From the NCBI RefSeq assembly GCF_900327775.1, contig NZ_OUMZ01000007.1:1909606-1973605 (forward strand): a stretch of 64,000 nt of DNA, read 5' to 3'. Position numbers and translations under genes: made by a program. The notes beneath the pieces are model-generated. The model did not search any database, had not been told where the DNA came from, and saw only the letters and a list, made by a program, of their open reading frames with translations. Source of the stretch: Roseovarius sp. EL26. GTDB lineage: Bacteria > Pseudomonadota > Alphaproteobacteria > Rhodobacterales > Rhodobacteraceae. Shown piece after piece: positions 8,151 through 16,487 of the stretch (within the stretch, counting starts at the first letter, position 1; the number at the start of each line of letters is the position of its first letter).

Positions 8151-8834
8151 ATGAAAGAAGGCCCGGATATAGCTCATATTGCCGCTTTGATCGGCGACCC
8201 TGCTCGCGCCAACATGCTGACCGCGCTGATGAGCGGCAAAGCCTTAACTGTCAGTGAGCTGGCGGAAGAAGCGGGAGTGACGATCCAGACGGCCAGCTCG
8301 CATCTTTCGAAGCTGGACGATGGTGGACTGTTGCGTCCTCGAAAGCAGGGGCGGCACAAATACTTCACGCTCGCGAGCGACGATGTGGCGCACGTACTAG
8401 AGAGTCTAATGGGACTTGCGGCGGGGTCGGGATATTTGCGCAAACGGACGGGCCCGAGAGACGCTGAACTGCGGCTAGCCCGGGTCTGCTATAATCATCT
8501 GGCCGGAGATATGGGCACTCAGATGTTTGATAGCCTCGTGGAACAAGGGCATTTGGTTCTGCTCGGCGACGAACTTGAACTGACCAAGACAGGTGCTGCC
8601 TTCGCAACAGATTTCGAAATCGACATCGAGAGCTTACGCAAAGCACGTGCGCCGGTTTGCCGAGAATGCCTTGACTGGAGTGAGCGCAGGTCCCATTTGG
8701 CAGGGAGTCTGGGCCGCGCATTTCTCAGTCGATTCGAGGAAATGCACTGGGCCAAACGAGATCAGAAATCGCGGGTAGTGACGTTCTCACGAAATGGAGC
8801 GGAGGAGTTTAACAAGCTCTTTCCGGGAACCTAA
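8151..8834 (+). CDS. ArsR-family winged-helix regulator
   Basis: A 227-residue regulator. Residues about 7-85 form an ArsR winged helix (LIGDPARANMLTAL, recognition helix near VTIQTASSHLSKL, wing KQGRHKYFTL). The C-terminal half (about 90-227) has cysteines in a short APVCRECLDW stretch that could sense metal or redox, but typical ArsR metal motifs are not evident. It is longer than minimal ArsR proteins (about 100), like the ArsR group with an extra domain of unknown function. Divergent from the NIPSNAP-ABM-ABM operon, which is its likely target. Confidence 0.85.
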   Translation: MKEGPDIAHIAALIGDPARANMLTALMSGKALTVSELAEEAGVTIQTASSHLSKLDDGGLLRPRKQGRHKYFTLASDDVAHVLESLMGLAAGSGYLRKRTGPRDAELRLARVCYNHLAGDMGTQMFDSLVEQGHLVLLGDELELTKTGAAFATDFEIDIESLRKARAPVCRECLDWSERRSHLAGSLGRAFLSRFEEMHWAKRDQKSRVVTFSRNGAEEFNKLFPGT

Positions 8835-8880
8835 ACCAATCATGTTTCGCCTAAATCGGACATTGCGCGGACGGCAGTAT

Positions 8881-8920
8881 TGTCCGCTAAGCAGACCAAG
8901 TCATTCTGTCGCCCCGGTCA
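8881..8920. repeat. degenerate dispersed repeat, family B copy 2
   Basis: Matches 5469-5508 at about 34 of 40 positions; both end in TGTCGCCCCGGTCA. The palindrome of copy 1 is damaged here (GTCCGC against GCAGAC). It fills most of the 92-bp gap between the ArsR gene and the GAPDH-like gene that converge on it. Confidence 0.6.
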
Positions 8921-8926
8921 TAAACA

Positions 8927-9925
8927 TCACCCCCGCCGTGCGATCTTCTCCGCCATGTCCAGCATCCGGCAGGAAAAGCCCCATTCATTGTCATACCAAC
9001 CAAACACCCGGCACAGCCCGCCGGTGGACACGGATGTTTCGGGCCCACTGATGATCAGGGATTCGGGCCGCGCGCGTAGGTCGGAACTGACCAGCGGCAT
9101 CTCGATCCAGCCAAACACTGGGCTCGCCGCCGCGGCGGCACGTAGCACTTCGTTCACCGCCCCCTCAGTCACCTTATCGCGTGTTTGCACTGTCAGGTCG
9201 ATGGCCGACACGCTTGCCGTCGGCACCCGAATGGCTCGCGCTTCAATCCGGCCTTTCAGGTGCGGCAAAACCAGCCCCGTCTGATGCTGCGCGCTTGTGG
9301 TTGTCGGCACCATCGACATCGCCGCTGCCCTGCTACGTTCCAGTGCGGCGCGCGGTTTGTCTACCGTCGGCTGGCTGCCGGTATAGCAGTGCACCGTTGT
9401 CATCTGCCCACTGATCAGGCCAAAAGCCTCATCCAGCACCCGCGCCAGCGGGGCCAGCGCATTGGTGGTGCAAGACGCGTTTGAAATGATCAGCTCATCG
9501 CGCAGCATCTCATCGTTTGCGCCCATCACCAGTGTGATATCGGCCTCGGCAGAGGGCCCAGACACCAACACCGCCTTGGCCCCGGCTTCCAGCCCACGCT
9601 CGGCCATTGCGCGTTTGCCGCCCATGCCAGTGCATTCCAGCACCAGATCAATGCCGCTCAGGTCCAGCGCCCGAATGTCACGTTCGGCATGAAACGGAAT
9701 GCTGTGACCATCGACCACCAGCCGCTGATCCCCCGCCGACACATGCCCCGGCCACGGCCCATACACGCTGTCGTATTGAAACAAATAGGCGCAGGTCTCC
9801 AACGGTTCGATCTCGTTGATCAGCACCAGTTCAAACTCTGACCTGTCGCGCATCAAAATGCGCAACAACGTCCGTCCAATACGGCCAAATCCATTGATGG
9901 CGATCTTGATCTTGTCTTGGGACAT
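8927..9925 (-). CDS. glyceraldehyde-3-phosphate dehydrogenase family protein, divergent
   Basis: A 332-residue GAPDH-fold enzyme. The NAD-binding GFGRIGR is near residue 10, the catalytic cysteine stands in SNASCTTNAL and the base histidine in HCYTGSQ. The C-terminal WYDNEWGFS is intact. The usual phosphate-site region after VPTTT reads SAQHQT rather than TGAAK, and the residue after the second NAD strand is Glu (INEIE) rather than Asp, so it is a divergent paralogue, perhaps with another substrate (erythrose 4-phosphate is one option). ATG at 9925 follows GGAGGCCGTG; a GTG one codon earlier is less likely. It lies 96 bp after an EntA-like gene on the same strand. Confidence 0.8.
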   Translation of the reverse strand: MSQDKIKIAINGFGRIGRTLLRILMRDRSEFELVLINEIEPLETCAYLFQYDSVYGPWPGHVSAGDQRLVVDGHSIPFHAERDIRALDLSGIDLVLECTGMGGKRAMAERGLEAGAKAVLVSGPSAEADITLVMGANDEMLRDELIISNASCTTNALAPLARVLDEAFGLISGQMTTVHCYTGSQPTVDKPRAALERSRAAAMSMVPTTTSAQHQTGLVLPHLKGRIEARAIRVPTASVSAIDLTVQTRDKVTEGAVNEVLRAAAAASPVFGWIEMPLVSSDLRARPESLIISGPETSVSTGGLCRVFGWYDNEWGFSCRMLDMAEKIARRG

Positions 9926-10021
9926 CACGGCCTCCGATGCAAAAGGTCAACAAAGCTGACTGTTGCGCGCCTTGTCAGGATTTCCAAGGGGTGAAATGAA
10001 ACTTGATCAAATTTTGAACGC

Positions 10022-10807
10022 CTACCGCGCCCCCAAGGTCGCCCCGCCATCGATCACGATATTCTCCATCGTGATATGCCGCGCCATGTCCGACAGCAGA
10101 AACAGCACGATATTGGCCACATCCTGCGGATCGGCCATCCGCCCCAACGGAATGCCCAGCCGCCACAGGTCCGCATCGCCCTTTAGCACCCGGTCCAGAC
10201 TGCTGGCCGAGGTTTGAAACGATTGCTGCATCGGCGTATCGGTTGAACCGGGCGACACAATATTGCAGCGCACGCCATGTTCGGCCAACTCCAACCCCAG
10301 ACACTTCATCGCATGTGCCAACCCGGCCTTGGAGGCCGGATAAGCTCCCAGCCCGGTGCGCGGCGTGGTGCCCGAATTCGACCCGATGGTCACAATCGCC
10401 CCGGCTTTTTGCGCCGCCATCACCCGTGCCACGATCTGCGTGAACACCAGCGTCGCTGTGAAATTCACCGCAATGGTTTTCGCCAAGGCGTCAGAATCGG
10501 TCTCCAGCAGCTTTGACGGCACCAAAATCCCTGCTGCATTTACCAGATAGGCAATCTCGTCATGCTGCTCTTGCGCGGCCTGCACCATTTGCTCTACGGC
10601 AGACACATCCCGGATATCCACGCCTGCAATCGTCACCTGATCCTCAGAAACCCCTGCCTCTGCCGCCAGCCCCTCCAGCTTCGACCGGGTGCGCCCGACC
10701 GCCAACACGTGACATCCTGCCTGCAGCAACCGAACCGCGATCACCCGGCCAATGCCCTGTCCAGCACCCGTCACCACCGCCAATCCACGCAAGGTGATCT
10801 CATTCAT
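10022..10807 (-). CDS. EntA-like short-chain dehydrogenase (2,3-dihydro-2,3-dihydroxybenzoate dehydrogenase type)
   Basis: A 261-residue SDR enzyme with cofactor motif TGAGQGIG, the NAAG strand, a catalytic serine (IGSNSG) and YPASK. The C-terminal half follows E. coli EntA closely in pattern: [38 protein letters not shown] and [17 protein letters not shown]. EntA makes 2,3-dihydroxybenzoate for catechol siderophores. No entB, entC, entE or NRPS gene is in the window, so the pathway role is uncertain. The ATG at 10807 is chosen because AGGAG stands 9 nt upstream; GTG at 10816 is the alternative. Confidence 0.7.
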   Translation of the reverse strand: MNEITLRGLAVVTGAGQGIGRVIAVRLLQAGCHVLAVGRTRSKLEGLAAEAGVSEDQVTIAGVDIRDVSAVEQMVQAAQEQHDEIAYLVNAAGILVPSKLLETDSDALAKTIAVNFTATLVFTQIVARVMAAQKAGAIVTIGSNSGTTPRTGLGAYPASKAGLAHAMKCLGLELAEHGVRCNIVSPGSTDTPMQQSFQTSASSLDRVLKGDADLWRLGIPLGRMADPQDVANIVLFLLSDMARHITMENIVIDGGATLGAR

Positions 10808-10908
10808 GCGGCTCACTCCTGTTTTCCAGAACCGTCCCGGATTGTGTTCGACATGTCAATCACGGCGACATATGCTGCGCTAAACAGGCACAAAACAAAG
10901 AGGCGCCC

Positions 10909-11283
10909 GTGGGTAATCAACCGTTAAAAGGCTTTGCACGCCTGCGCGCAGCCTACGCCAATTCGATGGCCGGGTTTCGCGATATCTGGCACGGAGAGGA
11001 AGCTTTTCGTATTGAATTTATCGTTTTCCTGCTCTCGATTCCTATCGCATTTTTGGTGGGGCAAAACGCCATCATGATCGCCCTGCTGATTATCTCGGTT
11101 TTGTTGGTGGTGATTGTAGAGATTCTCAACAGTGCGATTGAGGCCGCCATCGACCGGATAGGGCCAGAGCGGCATGAACTGTCGCGCATGGCCAAGGACT
11201 ACGGATCACTTGCAGTGCTTTTGGCCGCTTTCATCCCCGGCATGTTGTGGGCAGCCGCGCTTTATACAAAATTCTGCAGCTGA
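10909..11283 (+). CDS. dgkA: diacylglycerol kinase
   Basis: A 124-residue integral membrane enzyme that phosphorylates diacylglycerol and so recycles lipid by-products. It has the signature EILNSAIEAAIDRIG followed by the AKDYGSLAVLL helix, three membrane segments, and a conserved amphipathic N-terminus (FARLRAAYANSMAGFRD). The start is GTG at 10909 with AGAGG upstream. Length and motif order match the prokaryotic DgkA family. It is alone on the plus strand, divergent from the EntA-like gene and converging with a methyltransferase gene that ends 4 bp beyond. Confidence 0.93.
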   Translation: MGNQPLKGFARLRAAYANSMAGFRDIWHGEEAFRIEFIVFLLSIPIAFLVGQNAIMIALLIISVLLVVIVEILNSAIEAAIDRIGPERHELSRMAKDYGSLAVLLAAFIPGMLWAAALYTKFCS

Positions 11284-11286
11284 ACC

Positions 11287-12489
11287 TCAGGCACTTTGTC
11301 GTGCAATCCCGGAATAGAGCAACAACCCCCAACCTGCCAAAACACTCTCAACCTTGCCCCAATTGGCACCAAAGCTGATCGGATCAGCACCCGCCACCAC
11401 GGCAATCTCATTCAAGTTTCGCTGGCCATTGATGGCCGCGATCAGCGGGGCTGCAGACTTGGGCAGACTCAAGGTGGCCTTCAAACCATCCATCTCCATC
11501 GGCAAGGCCTTACCTTGCGCCACCGCCTGTGCCAATTGCTGCGCACGCACGCCCTTAAGCACCGGCACCACGGCACGGTTGCGCCCATTCGCTGGCCCGC
11601 GTGCCCCTCCGGTTTTGACGGCATAGCCCGTATGGACTTTGATCGTCCCGTTCAGCTTCTCCGCCATCGCCATTGCCTCAACATCCCCCATACCTTCGGG
11701 CCGCTTTGCCACCCGCGACAAGTCATAGAGCGCCTGCGTGACAAAGCCGCTCAGATGCCATCCGGTATTCTCAAATGTCTGCATCAACTGCGTCACATCA
11801 TAAGATCGATCCTGCGTGTGCAGCAGCAGGTCATAAAACCCTGCCTCGCTGGCCTTATGATCATTCACGTTGATATTTGCCTTGAATGGGTGTCCCTCGG
11901 GCAATGCCTCAAATATCCGTTTCCCCTGCCTCAGTCGTTCCTTGGGCGGTAAATCCCCCAATAGTGCCCCAAACGCCTGTTGCAGCGGGTAAACACCCGA
12001 CCGTCCATAAGGCGCATAGACCATAAAGCCCAAGCCACCACCGGGGGCCAATGCCGCATTCAACGCGCGAAATCCCTCTTCCGGCGCGGGCAGGTGATGC
12101 AACACACCGCAACAATCGATGTAATCAAACTCCCCCAGATCTGGCGCATCCAGCAGGCTGCCAGTGACAAAGGTGATATTGCTAAGCTTGCGCACTTTTG
12201 CGCGCGCCTCCGCCACCTTACGCGAGGCTTTTGACAGATCCACGTAGGTGATCTCGCAGGGTTTCTTGAACTGCGCCATCATCGTTGCCAACTGGATCAA
12301 TCCATCACCAGTGCCGCCCCCCGCCACCAACACCCGCAACGGCTTGGACCAATCGCGCATCCCGCCATAGATGAAATGATCAATCTCCTGCGGCAGCGAT
12401 GGCGATCCGCTGATCAACCGTTTCGCCTCATCCTTAGGGTTCCGTTCAGGGTACGGGTACGCCTCATATTGCTCTTTGACGCTGCTCAT
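11287..12489 (-). CDS. class I SAM-dependent methyltransferase
   Basis: A 400-residue protein. Residues about 40-200 form a SAM-binding Rossmann domain with GGGTGDG, the acidic residue in VDLSKA and GVLHHL. The N-terminus (YEAYPYPERNP) is typical of a group of alphaproteobacterial methyltransferases. A C-terminal part (about 270-400) of unknown role follows; its end LNEIAVVAGADP may be a small helical domain. The substrate cannot be told. The start at 12489 has AGAGGCCCCG before it; a longer frame to 12549 lacks one. Divergent from the flavodoxin-like gene. Confidence 0.85.
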   Translation of the reverse strand: MSSVKEQYEAYPYPERNPKDEAKRLISGSPSLPQEIDHFIYGGMRDWSKPLRVLVAGGGTGDGLIQLATMMAQFKKPCEITYVDLSKASRKVAEARAKVRKLSNITFVTGSLLDAPDLGEFDYIDCCGVLHHLPAPEEGFRALNAALAPGGGLGFMVYAPYGRSGVYPLQQAFGALLGDLPPKERLRQGKRIFEALPEGHPFKANINVNDHKASEAGFYDLLLHTQDRSYDVTQLMQTFENTGWHLSGFVTQALYDLSRVAKRPEGMGDVEAMAMAEKLNGTIKVHTGYAVKTGGARGPANGRNRAVVPVLKGVRAQQLAQAVAQGKALPMEMDGLKATLSLPKSAAPLIAAINGQRNLNEIAVVAGADPISFGANWGKVESVLAGWGLLLYSGIARQSA

Positions 12490-12583
12490 CGGGGCCTCTT
12501 TGTCATTTGCCTGCAAGATAGGCCGCATCGGCGGCAAAAGAAAAGCCATCGCATATTCTTCTCCTTCGTCTTATCATTAACGG

Positions 12584-13201
12584 ATGGAAGACCACGCACA
12601 CGCCAACCCTTATGACATGACCCCGCAAGAGCAAGATGCCGATCACGCACCTGAGATTGCGATCACCTATTTTTCCGGCAATGGGCATACCCGTGCCGTT
12701 GCCCAAGCCATTGCTGCGGGCGCAGGCATTGGCGCACATATCATCGATGTTGAACACATCACCGATCGGGATTGGGGAATTCTCGACGCGGCAGAGGCAG
12801 TGGTTTTCGGCAGTCCCACCTATATGGGCTCAAGTGCCGCCCGCTTTGATCAATTTCTGGAAGAGGCCGCCGACCGCTGGTTGGACCTAGCATGGGCGGA
12901 CAAAATTGCCGCCGGTTTCACTGTCGCCACCTTCCCCTCAGGCGATAAGCTCAGTACCTTGCAACGCCTTGCCATCTACGCCGCGCAAATGGGCATGATC
13001 TGGGTTGGCCAAGCCGAGGTTGGCGCGCCGGTACATCCCGACCGCCCCGGCGTTAACACCGCCGGGTGTTGGCTGGGTCTGGCAGCGACATCCTCGCGCG
13101 ATAAGGAACAATTGGTCGATACCGACGATCTGGGCACCGCCCGCCGCTTTGGCATCCGTATTGCCATGGCAACCCGGCGCTGGCGACAGCTTCCATCTTG
13201 A
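12584..13201 (+). CDS. flavodoxin / NADPH-dependent FMN reductase-like protein
   Basis: A 205-residue protein with a flavodoxin fold. The FMN phosphate loop is YFSGNGHT (about residues 29-36); GSPTYMGSSAARFDQFLE is the flavin-ring region typical of WrbA-like proteins. The C-terminus (DTDDLGTARRFGIRIA) matches the last helix of the family. It may act as a quinone reductase or electron carrier. It opens a plus-strand group with DUF952, pyrD and a carrier gene; the 31-bp gap to the DUF952 gene suggests one transcript. Confidence 0.85.
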   Translation: MEDHAHANPYDMTPQEQDADHAPEIAITYFSGNGHTRAVAQAIAAGAGIGAHIIDVEHITDRDWGILDAAEAVVFGSPTYMGSSAARFDQFLEEAADRWLDLAWADKIAAGFTVATFPSGDKLSTLQRLAIYAAQMGMIWVGQAEVGAPVHPDRPGVNTAGCWLGLAATSSRDKEQLVDTDDLGTARRFGIRIAMATRRWRQLPS

Positions 13202-13232
13202 CCCGCCCACCGCATCAGGGCATCAGGCCCAC

Positions 13233-13571
13233 ATGCTGATTTACAAGATATTCCGCGCACCCGAATGGGCGCAATTGCAGGCCGAGAGCCAGACCCGGGG
13301 TGCCCCCATCGATCTGGCCGATGGCTACATCCATTTCTCAACGGCCGAACAAGCGTCAGAGACTGCCGCCAAACACTTCGCCGGGGAAACAGAGCTCACA
13401 CTGCTCGCCCTCGAAGCGGATAACTTGGGCGACGCCTTGAAATGGGAACCCTCCCGTGGTGGGGCGCTTTTCCCACACCTCTTTCGCGATCTAAAGATTG
13501 ACGATGTACTCTGGGCCAAATCGCTCCCTTTTGAAAACGGCACCCACATCTTTCCGGATGATATGACATGA
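13233..13571 (+). CDS. DUF952 family protein
   Basis: A 112-residue protein of the DUF952 family: opening [14 protein letters not shown], the [19 protein letters not shown] stretch with a conserved histidine, and the final FPHLFRDL and [11 protein letters not shown] strands. No function is established for the family; it is often found beside pyrD in this group. The ATG at 13233 is the conserved start; an earlier frame from 13005 only overlaps the preceding gene. Its last bases overlap the pyrD start as ATGA (13568-13571), so translation is coupled. Confidence 0.85.
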   Translation: MLIYKIFRAPEWAQLQAESQTRGAPIDLADGYIHFSTAEQASETAAKHFAGETELTLLALEADNLGDALKWEPSRGGALFPHLFRDLKIDDVLWAKSLPFENGTHIFPDDMT

Positions 13572-14626
13572 AACTGATCGAACGCCTCGGCGTCTCCGCC
13601 CTGCACCGCTTTGATCCGGAAGCCGCCCATGGCCTTGCCCTGCGCGCCTTACGCAGCGGTCTGGCGCCACTCTCCGGCCCCGTCACATCCCCCCGCCTGA
13701 AAACCGATCTCGCTGGCATGACACTCCCCAACCCTGTTGGCCTCGCCGCCGGGTTCGACAAAAACGCGCAAGCGCTTGCCCCCCTGTCCCGCGCAGGTTT
13801 TGGCTTTATCGAAGTCGGTGCCATCACCCCGCGCCCGCAACCCGGCAACCCAAAACCACGCCTGTTTCGTCTGACCAAAGATCAAGGCGTGATCAACCGC
13901 TTTGGCTTCAACAACGACGGAATGGTGGCCGCTGAACGCTTGCTCTCCCAGCGCCCACAAGACGCCGTCATCGGCCTCAACCTCGGGGCCAACAAGGATA
14001 GCACCGACCGTGCCGATGATTTCGCGCGTGTGCTGGCCCATTGCGGTCAGCATCTGGACTTTGCCACCGTCAACGTCTCCTCGCCCAACACCGAAAAACT
14101 GCGCGATCTGCAAGGCGCCGCCGCCCTGACTGCGCTTCTTAAGGGCGTGATGGAGGCCCGCAATACCCTGCCAAAGGCGATCCCGATCTTCCTCAAGATC
14201 GCGCCAGACCTGAATCACGACGAACTGGCTGAAATCGCCGAGGTCGCCACCACGGCAAACCTTTCCGGCATCATCGCCACCAACACCACGTTGTCACGCG
14301 ACGGCTTGCAAAGCGCCGACAAAGACCAAGCCGGTGGCCTCTCTGGCCAGCCGCTTTTCGAAAAATCCACCCGCGTGCTGGCGCAGCTCTCAAAACTCAC
14401 CGACGGAGAAATCCCCCTTGTCGGCGTCGGTGGTATTGGCAGCGCCGAACAGGCCTATGCCAAGATCCGCGCCGGGGCCAGCGCTGTACAGCTCTACTCG
14501 GCCATGGTGTACAAAGGTCTCTCGCTGGCAGGGGACATCGCCAAGGGGCTGGATCAGCTGCTCGCGCGCGATGGGTTCACCACTGTGGACGAGGCCATCG
14601 GCACCGGGCGCGACGATTGGCTCTGA
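13568..14626 (+). CDS. pyrD: quinone-dependent dihydroorotate dehydrogenase
   Basis: A 352-residue class 2 dihydroorotate dehydrogenase, the fourth step of UMP synthesis, coupled to the respiratory quinone pool at the inner membrane. The N-terminal helices ([16 protein letters not shown]) mark the membrane-bound class. FMN-site motifs [18 protein letters not shown] and VGVGGIGS are clear, and the catalytic serine stands in VNVSSPNT. Length is usual. It is coupled to DUF952 by a 4-bp overlap. Confidence 0.96.
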   Translation: MKLIERLGVSALHRFDPEAAHGLALRALRSGLAPLSGPVTSPRLKTDLAGMTLPNPVGLAAGFDKNAQALAPLSRAGFGFIEVGAITPRPQPGNPKPRLFRLTKDQGVINRFGFNNDGMVAAERLLSQRPQDAVIGLNLGANKDSTDRADDFARVLAHCGQHLDFATVNVSSPNTEKLRDLQGAAALTALLKGVMEARNTLPKAIPIFLKIAPDLNHDELAEIAEVATTANLSGIIATNTTLSRDGLQSADKDQAGGLSGQPLFEKSTRVLAQLSKLTDGEIPLVGVGGIGSAEQAYAKIRAGASAVQLYSAMVYKGLSLAGDIAKGLDQLLARDGFTTVDEAIGTGRDDWL

Positions 14627-14677
14627 CCGAAAATACCCCTATATGCATGAGGCATAAGAACAAAACACAGGGCTGGC

Positions 14678-16309
14678 ATGCAGGTATTGGGCAAAATCGC
14701 CACATGGTTTGATGACATCTTCATCGACCTGATCCGCCAATTGCGCTGGTCTTATGTCCCGCCTCTGATGGTCTATTTCGCCTATGGTTTGGCCACCATC
14801 AGCGGCATCACTGGCACCTTCTTTGTCAAAGAATACCTTGATCTGTCAGCCGCTTACCTAGCCGGCCTTGGTTTTTGGGCGGGCATCCCATGGGCGCTGA
14901 AAATGCCCCTTGGACATCTGGTCGATATCCTGTGGCGGCACAAGGCGTGGCTCTTATGGCTGGGCGCAGCCCTCACCGCGCTGAGCTTCTTCATCATGTA
15001 CCTAGTGCTGACCGCCCCCGAGATGATGAGCGCCATCGCCCCGCTCAAATCATGGTTCATCGCCAGCACCATCATCGCGCCGTCTGGCCTTGTGCTGCAA
15101 GACGCCGTCGCCGATGCCATGTCGGTCGAGGCGGTGCCGCGCACCGATGACACCGGCACGCCAATCGACCACGACACCTCGCGCATGATGCACACCACCA
15201 TGCAAACACTGGGCCGGTTTGCGCTGATCTTCGGCACGGTCGTCGTCGCCGTCGTAAACATCACCATGTTCGCCGGGATCGAGGCGCTGGATCAGGCGCA
15301 GAAATCCACTGTCTACGCCAATATCTACCTGATCGGGCTGGTCATCCCGCTGATCTCAGTCTCGGGTATCCTGATCGCCGCCGGGCAACGCCGCAGCCGC
15401 CGTAAACGCATGCAATTACAAGGCCTGAGCGCGCAAGCCATCACCGCCGCACTTGATACGCCCGATGAGCCCACCACCCCAAACCCGTGGTATTTCATCG
15501 GCGGGGCGGGTTTTGTCGCCATCACCCTGATCGTCGGTCTGGGGCAGGTCCCCTACGGGCAGGAAATCATATTCCTCGGCTCGCTCATCATCGTCTCGCT
15601 CTTGATGCGGCAACTGCTGACAGTCCTGCCCGTGGCCCAAGCCCGCGCGCTTGTCGGCACCGCGCTGATCCTCTTTGTGTTCCGCGCCACACCCCGCCCC
15701 GGCGACGGGCAAACATGGTTCAGCATTGATATCCTCGGCTTTGACCAGCAATTTCTGTCGCTGCTGTCGTTTATCACCTCGGCGCTGACCCTCGTGGGTC
15801 TCGTCATTCTGCGCCCGCTGATGGCCAGCCGCTCGGTCACCGCCATCGTGGCGATCCTGACCGTCGCCGCTGGCATCCTGTCGCTGCCCAATATCGGGTT
15901 GTATTATGGCATCCAGAACTGGACCGCCGCCCTCACCGGTGGCGTGGTTGATGCGCGTTTCATCGCCATTCTCGACACGGCGGTGGAATCGCCCTTAGGC
16001 CAAGTCGCCGTCATCCCCATGCTGGCGTGGATTGCCCGCAACGCACCCGCCAATCTCAAGGCGACCTTCTTTGCCGTCATGGCCTCCTTCACCAATCTGG
16101 CGCTTTCGGCCAGCGCCCTGTTGACCAAATACCTCAACGAGATTTTCATCGTCACGCGCGAGGTCACAGACAACACGGGAGCCGTCACCACCGCCGCCGA
16201 CTACAGCCAGCTCGGCATCCTCCTGATCGTCGTCACCCTGATCACCGTCGGCGCGCCGCTCCTGACCATCGCCCTCATCCAAAACTCCCGCCTCAGAACC
16301 GGCGACTGA
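14678..16309 (+). CDS. BT1-type (folate-biopterin carrier-like) MFS membrane protein
   Basis: A 543-residue integral membrane protein with about 12 hydrophobic segments. The early part (MVYFAYGLATISGITGTFFVKEYLDLS, then PWALKMPLGHLVDILW) follows the BT1/folate-biopterin transporter pattern. Members move folates, pterins or other anions, but bacterial substrates are mostly unknown. It follows pyrD by 51 bp on the same strand and may share its transcript. It ends 178 bp before a converging gene, in a gap full of hairpins. Confidence 0.7.
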   Translation: MQVLGKIATWFDDIFIDLIRQLRWSYVPPLMVYFAYGLATISGITGTFFVKEYLDLSAAYLAGLGFWAGIPWALKMPLGHLVDILWRHKAWLLWLGAALTALSFFIMYLVLTAPEMMSAIAPLKSWFIASTIIAPSGLVLQDAVADAMSVEAVPRTDDTGTPIDHDTSRMMHTTMQTLGRFALIFGTVVVAVVNITMFAGIEALDQAQKSTVYANIYLIGLVIPLISVSGILIAAGQRRSRRKRMQLQGLSAQAITAALDTPDEPTTPNPWYFIGGAGFVAITLIVGLGQVPYGQEIIFLGSLIIVSLLMRQLLTVLPVAQARALVGTALILFVFRATPRPGDGQTWFSIDILGFDQQFLSLLSFITSALTLVGLVILRPLMASRSVTAIVAILTVAAGILSLPNIGLYYGIQNWTAALTGGVVDARFIAILDTAVESPLGQVAVIPMLAWIARNAPANLKATFFAVMASFTNLALSASALLTKYLNEIFIVTREVTDNTGAVTTAADYSQLGILLIVVTLITVGAPLLTIALIQNSRLRTGD

Positions 16310-16328
16310 GGCCTCTACCTCTCGAAAA

Positions 16329-16475
16329 GGGCAGCGCCCGACCCTGGGTGGGCGCAGTATTCCCATTGTAATCCACACACCCTCTCCCAATTCGCCAAGC
16401 ACTCAATCACCCGCAATCGTCGCAAAAGCGCCCTCCCATGGGGAGGGTCGGGCGCTGCCCGGTGTTCCACCGGGC
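16329..16475. repeat. palindromic intergenic elements between convergent genes
   Basis: The 15-base word GGGCAGCGCCCGACC stands at 16329-16343 and again inverted at 16446-16460; a third copy is at 20865-20879. Each copy sits in a strong hairpin: GCGCCC (16334-16339) with GGGCGC (16350-16355), and AGCGCCCTCCC (16427-16437) with the GGGAGGG...GGGCGCT arm ending at 16456. A further perfect 8-bp hairpin is at 16457-16475 (GCCCGGTG/CACCGGGC). They probably end transcription from both sides. Confidence 0.65.
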
Positions 16476-16487
16476 GGGACGTCTCAA

